Below, piece after piece: positions 27,119 through 38,600 of a stretch of 64,000 nucleotides of DNA. The notes beneath the pieces are model-generated. The model was not told the origin of the DNA. It did not search any database and worked only from the letters and a program-made list of their open reading frames with translations. Made by a program: the position numbers and the translations under genes. The stretch's first letter is position 1. Every line of letters begins with the position of its first letter. Origin of the DNA: Flavobacterium frigidimaris (GTDB taxonomy: Bacteria > Bacteroidota > Bacteroidia > Flavobacteriales > Flavobacteriaceae); NCBI GenBank assembly GCA_900129595.1, contig FQWG01000022.1:1-64000 (forward strand). Reading direction: 5' to 3'.

Positions 27119-29734
27119 CTATTTCTCAAGTAACAAGGGTTTTCCGGTAATATTCACGCGTCCTGTTTGAATATCGGCAGAACCGTCAGGCAGTTTTCCT
27201 CCAACTGAAATAGTAAACCATCCCGGTTCGACAATACGTTGGCCTTTTTTGTTTATTAAAGATAATTGTCTAGGACTAATTGTAAAACGAACTGTTTTTG
27301 TCTCGCCTTTTTTAAGATTAATGCGTTCGAAACCTTCTAATTGACAAATTGGCCGGGGAGTAGAGGCTTTTTCATCTTTCAGATATAATTCGACAACTTC
27401 ATCTCCGTCCCGATCTCCGGTATTTGTGACATCAACAGCGACTACAAGGTCTTTTTCAGCAGTTGTGTTTGCCGGTACCTGTAAGTTGCTGTACTTGAAA
27501 GTCGTGTAGCTCAAACCAAATCCAAATGGATAAAGCGGTTTTTTCTCAAAATAACGATAGGTACGGCCTTTCATATCATAATTTTCGAAATCCGGAAGCT
27601 GATCTACTGATTTATAATAAGTAACCGGTAATCGTCCTGCGGGATTGTAGTCACCAAAAAGTACATCGGCAATGGCATTTCCGCCTTGCTGTCCCGGATA
27701 TCCGGCAGTTAAAATAGCAGGAACATTATCGTTTGCCCAGTTTATAGAAAGCGCGCTTCCGTTTATTAAAACTAAAATCACAGGTTTTCCTGTTGCACTC
27801 ATTGCTTTTATTAATTCTTCCTGATTGGCTGGTAAGTTAAGGCTGGTGCGGTCTCCACCTTCAAAACCATCTGCTTCTACTTTCATTTCTTCACCCTCCA
27901 GGCGCTCATTTAAACCTAATACCAAAATTATGGCATCTGCCTGATTAGCTGTTTCAATCGCTTTTTTCAATACGTTTTCTTGTGGTTCCGCCCATAAAAG
28001 CTGTGCAATAGCATCACCGTAAAAGTTTTGGTATTTAGCTTCGATTTTGTATTTTCTTCCTGCTTCTAATTCAATTTTCTGATGGCGAATTCGCGGACTG
28101 TGATTGTTTTTTCCTCCGGAAGTTTTTCCTGTTTCAATTTCGATTGTCATAAACGGTTTCGACCATTCGGTAATGTTGTAGATACCCGTTTTCGGAACCG
28201 TGATATAACCAGTCCATCTTACACTGTAATTCCCCATTTTCATGCGGGGATCCGGAGTATTAATATCCCAGTGAAAGTCTATATTGTCATCATTACGAAC
28301 AAAAAGCGGTTCACCTTCCCATTTGCTATTGTTAAAATATTCTCCGGTTAAACCTTGTGTTCCGTTTGTGTTTTCAAAGTAAACAGACGGGATAACCTTC
28401 ATTTCGGGAACACCTAAAGCAAGATCAGTTCCTTTTGCGTACAATACTTTGGCAGTAGGCTCAATTTTGTTCTGAATGCCTTTTAATACGGTAATCGGAT
28501 TGCTTGGAATACCGCTGTAATTGCCCCATAAAGACTGTATATCATTGGCATTTGGCCCGATCACGGCAACTGTTTTTATGTTTTTAGAAAGAGGTAAAAT
28601 ATTGTTCTGGTTTTTTAGTAAAACAATACTTTTTTGAGAAGCGGTTCGGGCAAGCCAGTCGTTGGCGGAGTTATTGTTTACTGAATACGGAATTTGTGCA
28701 TAAGGCACGATCTCGTCCGGATCGAACATTCCGAGTTTAAAACGCGCTGTAAACAAACGTTTTATTGTAACATCAATATCAGCTTCGGTAAGCAATTTGC
28801 GATCGAGTGCTTCTTTTAGTGATTTATAACTGCTTCCGCATTCCAGATCCAAACCTTCTTTTACTGCCAGCGCCGAAGCTGAGGCCGCATCATTTGTGAT
28901 TTTATGATATTTCCAGATATCCGTTACCGCACCACAGTCAGACACGATATATCCTTTAAATCCCCAGTCCTTTCTAAGAATATTGAATAAAAAGGGACTT
29001 GCACTGCACGATTCACCCCTAAAACGGTTATAAGCTCCCATTACAGAGTAAACACTGCCTTCTTTTACCAAAGTTCGAAAAGCAGGAAGATACGTTTCAT
29101 AAAGATCAATATCACTCACGTTAACATCGAATTGATGGCGTGAAGGTTCGGGGCCAGAGTGAACGGCAAAATGTTTGGCAGTAGCAATTACTTTAAAGTA
29201 TTTTTTATCAGTTCCCTGAAGTCCTTTCACGTAATTGAGGCCCAGTTGGCTGGTCAGGAAAGGATCTTCGCCATAAGTTTCGTGCCCGCGTCCCCAGCGC
29301 GGATCACGAAAGATATTGATATTGGGAGACCAGAATGTCAATCCCTCATACATACCGTGTTGTCCGCGTCTTAAATATTCATGATGTTTGGCGCGCGCTT
29401 CGTCAGAAATAGCAGTTGCAACATCAAAAATTAATTGACGGTCCCACGATGATGCAATTGAAATAGATTGCGGAAAAACGGTTGCAAACCCTGCGCGGGC
29501 AACACCATGCAGCGATTCGTTCCACCAGTTATATTCCGGTACACCCAACCTTTCGATGGCGGGTGAAGAATCCATTAACTGACTTATTTTTTCATTCACG
29601 GTCATTCTTGATACAAGATCATCAACACGCTGCTCAATTGGTAAATTTGGATTCTTGAATGCGAAGTTCTCTTGTGCAAAAGTGTTTAATGCAAGGAAGT
29701 GGAGCATAAACACAAGTTTGTATACTTTTTTCAT
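27119..29734 (-). CDS. GH3 glycoside hydrolase with PA14 insert (beta-xylosidase/glucosidase type)
   Basis: 871 residues. Signal peptide 1-21. The (beta/alpha)8 GH3 domain contains the nucleophile D266 in IVSDCGAV, a form common in beta-xylosidases, and KHFAVHSGPEPSRH. A PA14 carbohydrate-binding domain is inserted in the second domain (about 455-590, GLTGEYFNNSKWEGEPLF...). The alpha/beta sandwich resumes with VLGLNERLEGEEMKVE, and a fibronectin III-like domain closes the protein (about 765-865). Periplasmic. It likely removes beta-linked xylose or glucose from imported oligosaccharides; xylose side chains of xylogalacturonan are plausible in this context. First gene of a two-gene minus-strand operon divergent from the hybrid sensor. 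Confidence 0.93.
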   Translation of the reverse strand: MKKVYKLVFMLHFLALNTFAQENFAFKNPNLPIEQRVDDLVSRMTVNEKISQLMDSSPAIERLGVPEYNWWNESLHGVARAGFATVFPQSISIASSWDRQLIFDVATAISDEARAKHHEYLRRGQHGMYEGLTFWSPNINIFRDPRWGRGHETYGEDPFLTSQLGLNYVKGLQGTDKKYFKVIATAKHFAVHSGPEPSRHQFDVNVSDIDLYETYLPAFRTLVKEGSVYSVMGAYNRFRGESCSASPFLFNILRKDWGFKGYIVSDCGAVTDIWKYHKITNDAASASALAVKEGLDLECGSSYKSLKEALDRKLLTEADIDVTIKRLFTARFKLGMFDPDEIVPYAQIPYSVNNNSANDWLARTASQKSIVLLKNQNNILPLSKNIKTVAVIGPNANDIQSLWGNYSGIPSNPITVLKGIQNKIEPTAKVLYAKGTDLALGVPEMKVIPSVYFENTNGTQGLTGEYFNNSKWEGEPLFVRNDDNIDFHWDINTPDPRMKMGNYSVRWTGYITVPKTGIYNITEWSKPFMTIEIETGKTSGGKNNHSPRIRHQKIELEAGRKYKIEAKYQNFYGDAIAQLLWAEPQENVLKKAIETANQADAIILVLGLNERLEGEEMKVEADGFEGGDRTSLNLPANQEELIKAMSATGKPVILVLINGSALSINWANDNVPAILTAGYPGQQGGNAIADVLFGDYNPAGRLPVTYYKSVDQLPDFENYDMKGRTYRYFEKKPLYPFGFGLSYTTFKYSNLQVPANTTAEKDLVVAVDVTNTGDRDGDEVVELYLKDEKASTPRPICQLEGFERINLKKGETKTVRFTISPRQLSLINKKGQRIVEPGWFTISVGGKLPDGSADIQTGRVNITGKPLLLEK

Positions 29735-29808
29735 TGAATTATTAGGATGGTTTTTGGTTGATATAGTTAATAGTTTTTTTATTGGATTTTAATCACAATT
29801 TGAAATTA

Positions 29809-29816
29809 CAAAATTA
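29809..29816 (-). promoter_or_regulatory. Possible -7 box TAATTTTG for the GH3-symporter operon
   Basis: Minus-strand TAATTTTG matches TAnnTTTG, 74 bp before the GH3 start codon. No clear -33 TTG is seen, so this is tentative. The rest of the 286-bp divergent gap (29735-30020) shows no other clear structure. Confidence 0.35.
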
Positions 29817-29984
29817 TAGGTTTACATTTCCCAGCTGAGTATTAATTGCTATTTAAAGGGTGCTGTAAAGCTCAGTAATAATTTTATGAATTTTTATCAG
29901 AAAAACAAAGGAGACAAATAGCTATTTAATAGAGGGTATTTTGCTAATTACGGGTTGTATTTTAGGTTAGGAAAAGAAATTTGA

Positions 29985-29992
29985 TATTTTTG
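29985..29992 (+). promoter_or_regulatory. -7 box TATTTTTG for the hybrid sensor gene
   Basis: TAnnTTTG match 28 bp upstream of ATG 30021, a usual leader length. A TTG at 29955 is too far away to be a standard -33 element. Confidence 0.45.
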
Positions 29993-30020
29993 TGATTTCC
30001 GCTAAAAAAATAAATTTAAG

Positions 30021-33000
30021 ATGTTGAAAAATAATACGATTGTAGTTTTATTTTGTTTGATGTGCGCCTGGTGTACCGCTCAGCCAAGTGGGCTTCTTAC
30101 TCATTTTTCGAATGACGGTAAGCTTAACCAATCAAGGGTTTTGGGTATTCAACAAGATAAAAAAGGATTTATCTGGCTGGGAACTTTCAACGGATTGATT
30201 CGGTATGATGGGAATACTTTTCGAAAATTTAAAGTAGAACAAAGCGTTCCGTTAAATATACAATCCAATCGTGTCTCTAAATTTAAGTTTGATAACAGCG
30301 AGAGAATTTGGATTCAATCTGAAAAAAATGACATTTATTATTTCGATACAAAAGAGTTAAAATTTCATACTCCGATAGAAGACAATGCTGCCAATCATAC
30401 TTTTGATCATTTCAAAATTATGCCATCCGGAAGAACATGGCTATTTCCTGAAAGCAAAAACTACATGATCGCTTTTGAGAAAGACAAACAAATACGACGC
30501 ATTAATTTTGATTCAGCCAAACACTTTGGAAAAATCACAGATGTCTTAGAGGATAAATCCGGAACAACCTGGTTCTTGACAGAGGCTGGTATATGCCGAT
30601 TAAAAAAGCCAGGCAAGATACCAGAGTCTTTCTTTTCGAATTTAGCAGGACAAGCCGGAAAGTCTAATTCGTTCAATTTTGCTGAAGAGACCACGGATGA
30701 TCTTTGGTTTGGAGGAGACAAGGGAAGATTTATTCGATACAATAAAAAGTCAAGTACTTTTTTCGACTTAGATTTAGGTATCAAGGACGACATTTTACTC
30801 GTAAATGCGGCAGTCAATAACAAAGTGTTGATAGTTACAAAAGGTAAAGGTTTCTGTCTGTATGATATAAAGACAGGTAAACTGGATCATTATAACAGTA
30901 CAACATTGCCGGGTGTGCCTAATGAAAGCATTAATTTTTTAGGATTAACCAATTCGCGGCAATTTTGGTTTGACACGCCAGCTTCAGGGGTATTTCAGTT
31001 TGACCTGCTTACCAGAAAATTAAAACGTTTAGAAGTTGATTCAAGCAATCCTGCCACAACGGGAGGTAAACAAAAAAGTTTTCTGTTGACCTCGCCAAAT
31101 GGAGCCGTCTGGATTCAGTCTAATAAAGGTGCATTTGCTTATTGGGACGAAAAAGAGAACAAATTGGTTTCGATAATGCGATGTATTAAGGAATATAAAG
31201 AGACGGTGTCTGATGTGATGCATACGGCGATGTTTGATAAATTAGGCAATCTTTGGTTTTGTTCTTATAAGCAAGGATTAGATTTAATCACCTTTAACAA
31301 CAGTAATTTTTTATCCTTAAAATTATCATCAGTTGATAATAAAAAGCATAATGTGCGAAGTCTGATGGAAGACAATAAGAGAAATCTCTGGGTCGCCTGT
31401 CGGGATGAAAAAATTGAACTGTTTGATGCTCAAAAAAGAAAAATAGGTTTCTTAGGATCAGACGGTACTTTGTCTGAGGACAGTCCGGGATGGGGATCGG
31501 ATATTTATAGTATGATGCAGGATTTTCAGGGAAGGATCTGGATCGGAACACGCGGAAATGGTGTTTTTTGCCTCACTCCCAAGCAGGCTTCTTTCAGCTT
31601 TGCCGTCGAACATTATAAATATGATAAAAACGATAAGTACAGCATTAGTTCAGATGATATCTATAAAATTTTTCAGGCATCAAATGGTCAGATTTATGTA
31701 GCGAGTTGGGGAGGCGGTATCAATCTGGTACGTCAGTCAAATAATCAAACCAAGTTTGTCAGTTATAGAAACGAACTGAAAAATTATCCTATTGGAAGCG
31801 CTGATAAAGTGCGTTCCATAGTTGAAACTAAAGATCATAAAATCTTTTTTATCTCTTCTTATAAATTGTTTGCTTTTTCTAATGGAAATAAACCGGCAGA
31901 TAAGCTGCAGTTTAAGGAATATTTTCAGGCTTCCGGAAATGATATTTTGGATATCATTGTTACCTCTGATAATCGTTTAGCATTGTCTACTAACGGTAAA
32001 GGATTGATTCTGGTTGATATAGACAAACAAGATCGGGTAAAGGTAAAATCGTTTTGGAGCGATAATTTTGGATTTCCATTAGATGGTGTTGTGGGGATGC
32101 AGGAGGATAAGTTTGGAAAAATATGGCTCATGGGAGACAATCAAATAGTGAGGTTTGATCCTAAATATAATAGCTGTGAAACTTTCCCTGAATTAAAGTC
32201 GATTATTGGAACCGAGATATTTTCAGAAGCAACAAAATGCAGGTTGGCAACAGGCGAAATTGTCTCGGGTTATTCAGACGGAGTTATTTATTTTAAACCG
32301 GAAGCAATCAAACCTTTCCTGTTTAAACCCTATCTGGCGATCTCCGGATTTTTAGTAAATAACAAAGAGTTATTTGAGATCAATCCCGATACACCAAAAA
32401 ATACAGATCTCCTAAAAGAAGTTACACTGCAACACGATCAGAATTTTTTTAGGGTTCAGTTTTCTGCTTTAGATTACATCAGGACTGAAAATATAGTATA
32501 TCGCTATAAATTAGAAGGTATTGACAAAGAATGGAATTATCTTAAAGCAGGTCAGTCTATTAATTATACAAATGTGGGCAGAGGGACTTATACTCTTTTA
32601 GTATCTTCTACAAATGGGCACAATTTATGGCTGGATAATGAGAGACAGATAAAAATTACCGTACGGCCTTCAATCTGGGGAACCTATTTTGCCTATTTCT
32701 GTTATTTACTGATCGCTATAGGTTTGTTTTTATTGGTTAAACGTGCAGTTTATACCATTTTGAAACTGCGTAATGATGTAAAGATTCAAAAAGAGGTGAG
32801 TGAACTAAAATTAAACTTTTTCACTGATATTTCGCATGAAATCCGTACGCCGCTCACCATGATTACAGCGCCTCTTGAAGTAATGCTTACAGATGATCAT
32901 ATAGACGATTCAGTTAAATCCCAGCTTCGTGTTATCGAAAAGTACAGTAATAAGTTACTGAATCTGGTCAATCAGATTTTAGATCTGAGAAGAATGCAGG

Positions 33001-34337
33001 ACAGGAAATTAGAAGTAAGCGAAATTGATTTGGGGGAATTTGTATCTGAAGTATGCGAAAATTTTACTGAAACGAGCCTTCAGCGAAATATACAACTGAA
33101 AGTAACTATTTGCGAAACCAAACCGCATATTTGGGCCGATCCGGATAGTCTTGATAAGATTTTGGTCAATCTGCTTTCAAATGCTTTTAAATACTGCAAA
33201 AAAGGTAATACGATCGAAGTCAGTGTAGAAGAAGTTGAAAATAATGTCTGTTTAAAAGTGAGTGATAATGGCCCCGGGATTAATGCTGTTGTTCAGAAAA
33301 AGCTGTTTGTTCGTTTTTCAAACTACAATGAAAATCCTTTTAATCCAAGTACCGGAATCGGTCTTTCGATTGTAAAGGATTCTGTTGAAAAACACGGTGC
33401 CGAAATTTCACTTGAAACGGCATTAGGGAAAGGAAGCACTTTTAAAATTTGTTTTCCAAAAGGATACAGTCATTTTTCTAATGATGTAGATATATTGTTT
33501 GAGGAAGCAGAGGAACATTTTGCCGATGATGAATTAATAACAGAAGACCACGCAGAAGCAGAGATAAGAGAAAAACCTATTGGTCTGATAGTCGAAGATG
33601 ATCAGGAATTAAGAAAATTTATCGTTTCTGTTTTAGAAAATGACTATACCATTTATGTCGCAGAGAATGGGGTGGAAGGCCATGAAAAAGCAGCGGATTT
33701 ATCGCCTGATTTTGTAATCAGCGATATTATGATGCCTGAATTAGATGGTATAGAAATGCTTAAAATCATTCGGAATAACTTTGCAATTAGTCACGTTCCT
33801 GTGATTTTACTGAGTGCAAAAACAGCAATTGAAAGTAAATTAGAAGGAATGGAATATGGCGCTGATGATTATATTACCAAACCCTTTAATGTGAGTTTTT
33901 TAAAAGCAAGAGTAAAGAACGTTTTAGAACAGCGCCTTCGTCTGCAGCGTTTGTATTCTGCCGGAAGTATTGCTGAAATTGCTGAAGAGAAACCATTACA
34001 GATTTCAAACAAAGATAATAAATTCATGCTGCAGGTAATTGAATTAGTAAAGGAAAACATATCAAAGTCAGATTTTTCTGTTGATGAATTAGGGAAATTA
34101 ATGTGCATGTCGCGCGCCAGTTTTTTCAACAAACTCAAAAGCATTACAGGAGTTTCTCCGGTGGTATTTATTCGGGATATGCGACTGAATGCCGCTGCCG
34201 AACTTCTTAAAAATGACGATTTACTAATAAAAGAAATTTGTTTTGAAGTTGGGTTTAATGATTTAAAATATTTCGGAAAATGCTTTAGGGCAAAATACAA
34301 TTATACTCCCGTAGAATACCGTAAACAATTTCGTTAG
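30021..34337 (+). CDS. Hybrid two-component system regulator (HTCS) of the pectin locus
   Basis: 1438 residues in one chain. Signal peptide 1-21. A periplasmic sensor contains two seven-bladed-propeller halves of Reg_prop repeats (for example QQDKKGFIWLGTFNGLIRYD, QDFQGRIWIGTRGNGVF) and a Y_Y_Y Ig-like domain (about 775-870, YRYKLEGIDKEWNYL). One transmembrane helix lies at about 882-905. The histidine kinase has its H-box ISHEIRTPLTM near 939 and an ATPase domain. The receiver domain has D1235 in ISDIMMPELDG. An AraC-type HTH (about 1347-1438) is at the end. This fused layout controls glycan loci in Bacteroidota; oligogalacturonides bound in the periplasm are the probable signal. Placed between the GH3-symporter operon and the SusCD operon. 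Confidence 0.96.
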   Translation: MLKNNTIVVLFCLMCAWCTAQPSGLLTHFSNDGKLNQSRVLGIQQDKKGFIWLGTFNGLIRYDGNTFRKFKVEQSVPLNIQSNRVSKFKFDNSERIWIQSEKNDIYYFDTKELKFHTPIEDNAANHTFDHFKIMPSGRTWLFPESKNYMIAFEKDKQIRRINFDSAKHFGKITDVLEDKSGTTWFLTEAGICRLKKPGKIPESFFSNLAGQAGKSNSFNFAEETTDDLWFGGDKGRFIRYNKKSSTFFDLDLGIKDDILLVNAAVNNKVLIVTKGKGFCLYDIKTGKLDHYNSTTLPGVPNESINFLGLTNSRQFWFDTPASGVFQFDLLTRKLKRLEVDSSNPATTGGKQKSFLLTSPNGAVWIQSNKGAFAYWDEKENKLVSIMRCIKEYKETVSDVMHTAMFDKLGNLWFCSYKQGLDLITFNNSNFLSLKLSSVDNKKHNVRSLMEDNKRNLWVACRDEKIELFDAQKRKIGFLGSDGTLSEDSPGWGSDIYSMMQDFQGRIWIGTRGNGVFCLTPKQASFSFAVEHYKYDKNDKYSISSDDIYKIFQASNGQIYVASWGGGINLVRQSNNQTKFVSYRNELKNYPIGSADKVRSIVETKDHKIFFISSYKLFAFSNGNKPADKLQFKEYFQASGNDILDIIVTSDNRLALSTNGKGLILVDIDKQDRVKVKSFWSDNFGFPLDGVVGMQEDKFGKIWLMGDNQIVRFDPKYNSCETFPELKSIIGTEIFSEATKCRLATGEIVSGYSDGVIYFKPEAIKPFLFKPYLAISGFLVNNKELFEINPDTPKNTDLLKEVTLQHDQNFFRVQFSALDYIRTENIVYRYKLEGIDKEWNYLKAGQSINYTNVGRGTYTLLVSSTNGHNLWLDNERQIKITVRPSIWGTYFAYFCYLLIAIGLFLLVKRAVYTILKLRNDVKIQKEVSELKLNFFTDISHEIRTPLTMITAPLEVMLTDDHIDDSVKSQLRVIEKYSNKLLNLVNQILDLRRMQDRKLEVSEIDLGEFVSEVCENFTETSLQRNIQLKVTICETKPHIWADPDSLDKILVNLLSNAFKYCKKGNTIEVSVEEVENNVCLKVSDNGPGINAVVQKKLFVRFSNYNENPFNPSTGIGLSIVKDSVEKHGAEISLETALGKGSTFKICFPKGYSHFSNDVDILFEEAEEHFADDELITEDHAEAEIREKPIGLIVEDDQELRKFIVSVLENDYTIYVAENGVEGHEKAADLSPDFVISDIMMPELDGIEMLKIIRNNFAISHVPVILLSAKTAIESKLEGMEYGADDYITKPFNVSFLKARVKNVLEQRLRLQRLYSAGSIAEIAEEKPLQISNKDNKFMLQVIELVKENISKSDFSVDELGKLMCMSRASFFNKLKSITGVSPVVFIRDMRLNAAAELLKNDDLLIKEICFEVGFNDLKYFGKCFRAKYNYTPVEYRKQFR

Positions 34338-34379
34338 GAATGATAATGATATTTATTAAAAAATAAACTTTATAGCTGT

Positions 34380-34413
34380 ACCTCGTTACTTTTTAGTAAC
34401 GAGGTTTTTTTTT
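34380..34413 (+). terminator. Rho-independent terminator of the hybrid sensor gene
   Basis: Perfect 10-bp stem CCTCGTTACT / AGTAACGAGG with a TTTT loop and a run of nine Ts. It isolates the regulator gene from the SusCD operon. Confidence 0.93.
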
Positions 34414-34765
34414 GAAAAAAGATATTGATTGGCCTATTAGGTTTAAACTTTGAACCCTGTTGTGATATGCTTTTTTATTTGGGAATATTTTTTTGCATTT
34501 TATAAAAAATACTTCTGTTAATTGCTAAATAGTTAGTTTTTAGGGTGTGATTAGCGATTTAACCCTTTCTGAAAAGCAATATTTACCCCAATTTGAGATT
34601 AGCTATGTATAGTTTTGCTTCATAATAATAACTAACTAACCTTAAACCAAAATTATGAACCAAACCAAAACCGCCATTCAATTATCACCACCATCGGCTA
34701 TAGGCATCAGGACCTATAGCACACATCAAAAGGTAAATATTTTTCATTTTTAAATTTTAGATGAT
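34414..34765 (+). other. Long leader/promoter region of the pectin SusCD operon
   Basis: This gap has no convincing gene. It holds a TAGTTTTG box (34610-34617), which implies a leader of about 145 bases, and an 8-bp hairpin GCTATAGG / CCTATAGC (34697-34704, 34713-34720). A 32-codon open frame (34654-34752, MNQTKTAIQLSPPSAIGIRT...) overlaps the hairpin. A structured leader with a short ORF could be regulatory, but the ORF has no family and I do not call it a gene. The binding site of the hybrid sensor must also lie around here. Confidence 0.45.
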
Positions 34766-35524
34766 ATGAAAGTGATTAATAAACTAATACTTGGAGCAGG
34801 GCTGCTGTTTTTTATGCTGACTTCCTGTTCTAATGACGATTTCAAATATGAAAGTTCCACCGTAAAATCATTAGATTTTCAATTAAATGGTGAGCCATGG
34901 AACCTGAATGTGGGTATATCGACCAGACCTTTGTTTGTCTATAAAGACAATGGAAATTATGTTGCAAACTATAGTTCGCTTTATCGTTTTTCGTTAGATG
35001 ACGGTAAATACAAATTTGTAGCAACTGATTATCCGGAGCAGATGATTCTTTCTCCAACCAATCTAAATGACCTGATTGTTACGCAGCCGGCATTGGCAAA
35101 CCAACATGTAAACTTATCTGATGCGATGCCTTATGGGTCTCCTTTTGAAGAGGCACTGACCCTGAACATTATTACCAGAACAGGAATACTGCGTTTAAAA
35201 TCAGTAGATATTACAGCTGATAAAAGTTATTCGACAATTAAAACTACTGTGTCTATAAAACGAAGCGGTTATAAAGTTGCTGACGGAACCTATGTAAAAG
35301 AAGACATGTTTGTTACCAGAAGCAAAGCAACAGCTAACGGAGGAATTAACTATACAGATGATTTTATTTTATTTCAGACAGGTGAAGAATCTAATAACGT
35401 TCGTGTTAAAATAGAGTGTTTAGATCAAAATATGCAGGTTGTAAAAACAAAGCAACTGGAAGGAGCATTTGCAATTGAGGCGAATAAAGTCACAAGTGCT
35501 GATTTTCTTTTAAATGAGATGTAA
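34766..35524 (+). CDS. Unrecognised lipoprotein at the head of the pectin SusCD operon
   Basis: 252 residues with a lipoprotein signal peptide (lipobox FMLTSC, Cys at 21) followed by SNDDF. The rest is beta-rich with no membrane segment and alternating hydrophobic strands. I do not recognise the family; the shape resembles small surface lipoproteins or fimbrillin-like domains. Position directly upstream of SusC and downstream of the operon promoter suggests a cell-surface glycan-binding role. The gap to SusC (172 bp) is large, so it may be expressed at a different level. Confidence 0.75.
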   Translation: MKVINKLILGAGLLFFMLTSCSNDDFKYESSTVKSLDFQLNGEPWNLNVGISTRPLFVYKDNGNYVANYSSLYRFSLDDGKYKFVATDYPEQMILSPTNLNDLIVTQPALANQHVNLSDAMPYGSPFEEALTLNIITRTGILRLKSVDITADKSYSTIKTTVSIKRSGYKVADGTYVKEDMFVTRSKATANGGINYTDDFILFQTGEESNNVRVKIECLDQNMQVVKTKQLEGAFAIEANKVTSADFLLNEM

Positions 35525-35696
35525 TCCATCTGCCTTAATAAAAATACTCAGAACAATTTAATAAAATAAAATTAGCAGTCCTCACAGAGATGTTACTAAT
35601 GCAATACAGCTAAGATGATAAAAATCGTTGCTGAAACTTTTTGCGTACACGTACAATGCCTAAGAGCCTGCTTATCCATAAAAAAATAGTCTAGTT

Positions 35697-38600
35697 ATGA
35701 AGATAAAAAAATATATCTGGAGCATTTTAGCCTTCTTGTTTTTAACATTTAGTGCTTATGCTCAGAAACGTATAACCGTGACCGGTTCAGTAAGAGATAA
35801 CATGGGACTGATTCCCGGCGCGACCATTATGGTAAAGAATGAAAAAACAAATACTGTTACCGATTTTGACGGTAAATTCAGTATTGCTGTTACCGATCCC
35901 GAGACAGCAGTCTTAATAGTCAAATTTATCGGACTGACAGATGAAACGGTATCTTTAAAAGGCCGTACATCAGGTATTACGATACAAATGAAAGAATCCA
36001 ACAGCGAATTAAACGAGGTTGTGATAATTGGTTACGGTACACAAAAACGTAAAAACCTGACAGGTTCTATTGCCAGTATCAAAGGAACAGAATTGGCAAA
36101 AGTACCTACTGCATCCGTTGCAGAAGCTTTAGTAGGGAGATTACCCGGAGTTCAGGTGACAACTGCAGATGGTTCTCCGGGATCAGAAGTAATGATCAGA
36201 ATTCGTGGTGGAGGATCTATCACCGAAGATAACTCGCCCTTAATCTTAGTGGATGGTTTTGAAGTAGCCAACTTAAATGATATTCCGCCAACAGATATCG
36301 AATCTGTAGAAGTTTTAAAAGATGCTGCATCAACAGCCGTTTATGGTGCCCGTGGTGCTAATGGAGTAATTTTGGTTACTACAAAAACGCCCAAATCAGG
36401 AAAAGTTTCAGTAAACATTCATAATTATACACAAATTAAAACGCTGGCCAATCATCTGGATGTGATGGATCCGTATGAATTTGTTATGATGCAATATGAA
36501 TACGAACGTCAGCGTAATTCCAATCCAACTGCTTTTTATAATAATTACGGGCGTGCAAATGAACTATACATTTATAAAGGCAACAAAGGAACGGACTGGC
36601 AAAATGAAATTTTTGGAAGTAACCCAATTACAAGATATACCGATATCAATGTAAACGGAGGTGGTGATAAAACGAAATTTAAATTCACGTTTGTCAATCA
36701 GGATCAGCCGGGAGTATTAGTAGGAACAGGGATGCGTCAGAACTATCTGTACTTAATTTTAAATTCAAAACTGACAGATAATCTTACTTTCGAATACCAA
36801 ACCCGTTTAACCAATCAAACCATTGACGGTTCCGGTACAGAAGGAGTGAGTTTGCTCAGAGCGCTGCGCGAAGCACCAACATCAGGATTAGAAGAATATA
36901 TGACCTTGCCGGGTGATAATACCTATTTTGATCCGGAAGATTATGAAACACGCGTTCGTTTCAACCCACTAGAAGAAGCAGCAAAAAATTATCGTAAACG
37001 TACTACCCGAACTTTTAATAATACCGGAGCATTAACCTGGACCATCAGAAAAGGACTGACTCTGCGTTCTTCATACGGTTACGAATACAAGTATAGTGAA
37101 GACGGCCGTTACTGGGGTACTGACACAAGAATAGCGACAGAAAACAAAAATATGCCGGTAGTCTATTGGGCAATGACTGAGTCTCCCCGCTGGCAATTAA
37201 ACAACGTATTAAATTATGGTTTTAAAGTAAAAGACCGCCACGATTTTCAATTGATGGTAGGTCAGGAAATGAAGGATCAGGAAAGTTCCACTAAATTTTA
37301 TCGTACCCGTTATTTTCCGGAAGAGATATCAGGCCAAAAGGCATTAGATAACCTGGCTTTAGGAACTCCTTTTGATAACGGCTCACTGGCAGGTTCTCCA
37401 AACAGAATATCTTCCTTTTTCGGACGTGTCAATTATGGTTATGACGATCGATATCTTTTTACGTTTACCGTTCGTACAGATGGTTCGACAAAGTTTGGAC
37501 CTGAAAACAGATGGGGAGTATTTCCTGCAGGAGCTTTTGCCTGGAGAGCTTCCAACGAAAGTTTCCTGAAAGACAGTAAAATTATTTCGAACCTAAAATT
37601 TCGTGTGAGTTACGGAGCCTCCGGTAATGACAGAATTAGTGGTGATTTATATGCGAAATATTATGGCGTTTCAAGAGACCGGTCTGTAGGATGGGGCGAA
37701 GAGAACCATTATTACTATAATTTCTACAATGACAAATACCTAAACAATCCAAATGTAAAATGGGAAACGACTTATACAGCCAACTTAGGTTTAGATTTTG
37801 GTTTCTTTAAAGAGCGTATCTCCGGAAGTCTTGATTTGTACCACAATAAAGTAAAAGATTTATTAGTACCCTCTGATATTGCGTCAGTATCCGGTTTTAC
37901 AAAAATGATGACCAACGTTGGACAGACTTCTAATAAAGGGATCGAATTTGCAATCAATGCCAATGTGATAAAGAAAAGGGATTTTCAGGTTGATTTGAAT
38001 TTTAATATCGGACACAACGAAAATAAAATCGACAAACTATCGAGCGGAGAAAAAGAATGGATTTTGAGTTCTGGCTGGGCAGGAACACAATTGTTAAATG
38101 ATGACGATTACCGTGCTTATGTGGGTAGCACAAAAGGTTTGATTTATGGTTTTGTAAACGATGGTTTTTATACCATGAATGATTTCGATTCTTTTGATCC
38201 GGTGGCAAGAACCTGGAAACTAAAAGAAGGAGTTGCCAACTCCAAAAATCTTTCAGGCGATCCGCGTCCGGGAAATGCCAAATTCAAAAAATTAACTCCT
38301 GTTGATCCGTCAGATCCAAATTCGAATGTAATTGGCGATAAAGACAGAAAAGTTATCGGGAATACGAATCCGGATTTCTCCGGAGGATTTGGTCTGAATG
38401 CAGTTTGGAAAAACTTTGATTTGTCTGCGTTTTTCAATTTTATGTATGGTTTTGATGTCTACAATGCCAATAAAATCATGATGACTTCGTGGTTCCAAAA
38501 CACACAAAATAATTTAGGAATGGAAGTGGGTCTGGACAATCGCTGGAGAAATTTTGATGATATGGGTAATGACCTTCGCTATTCGCCGGAAATGCTGGCA

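Noticed and set aside
34654..34752. 32-codon open frame in the pectin operon leader
   Set aside because: No family, no conserved pattern visible; kept only as part of the leader observation.
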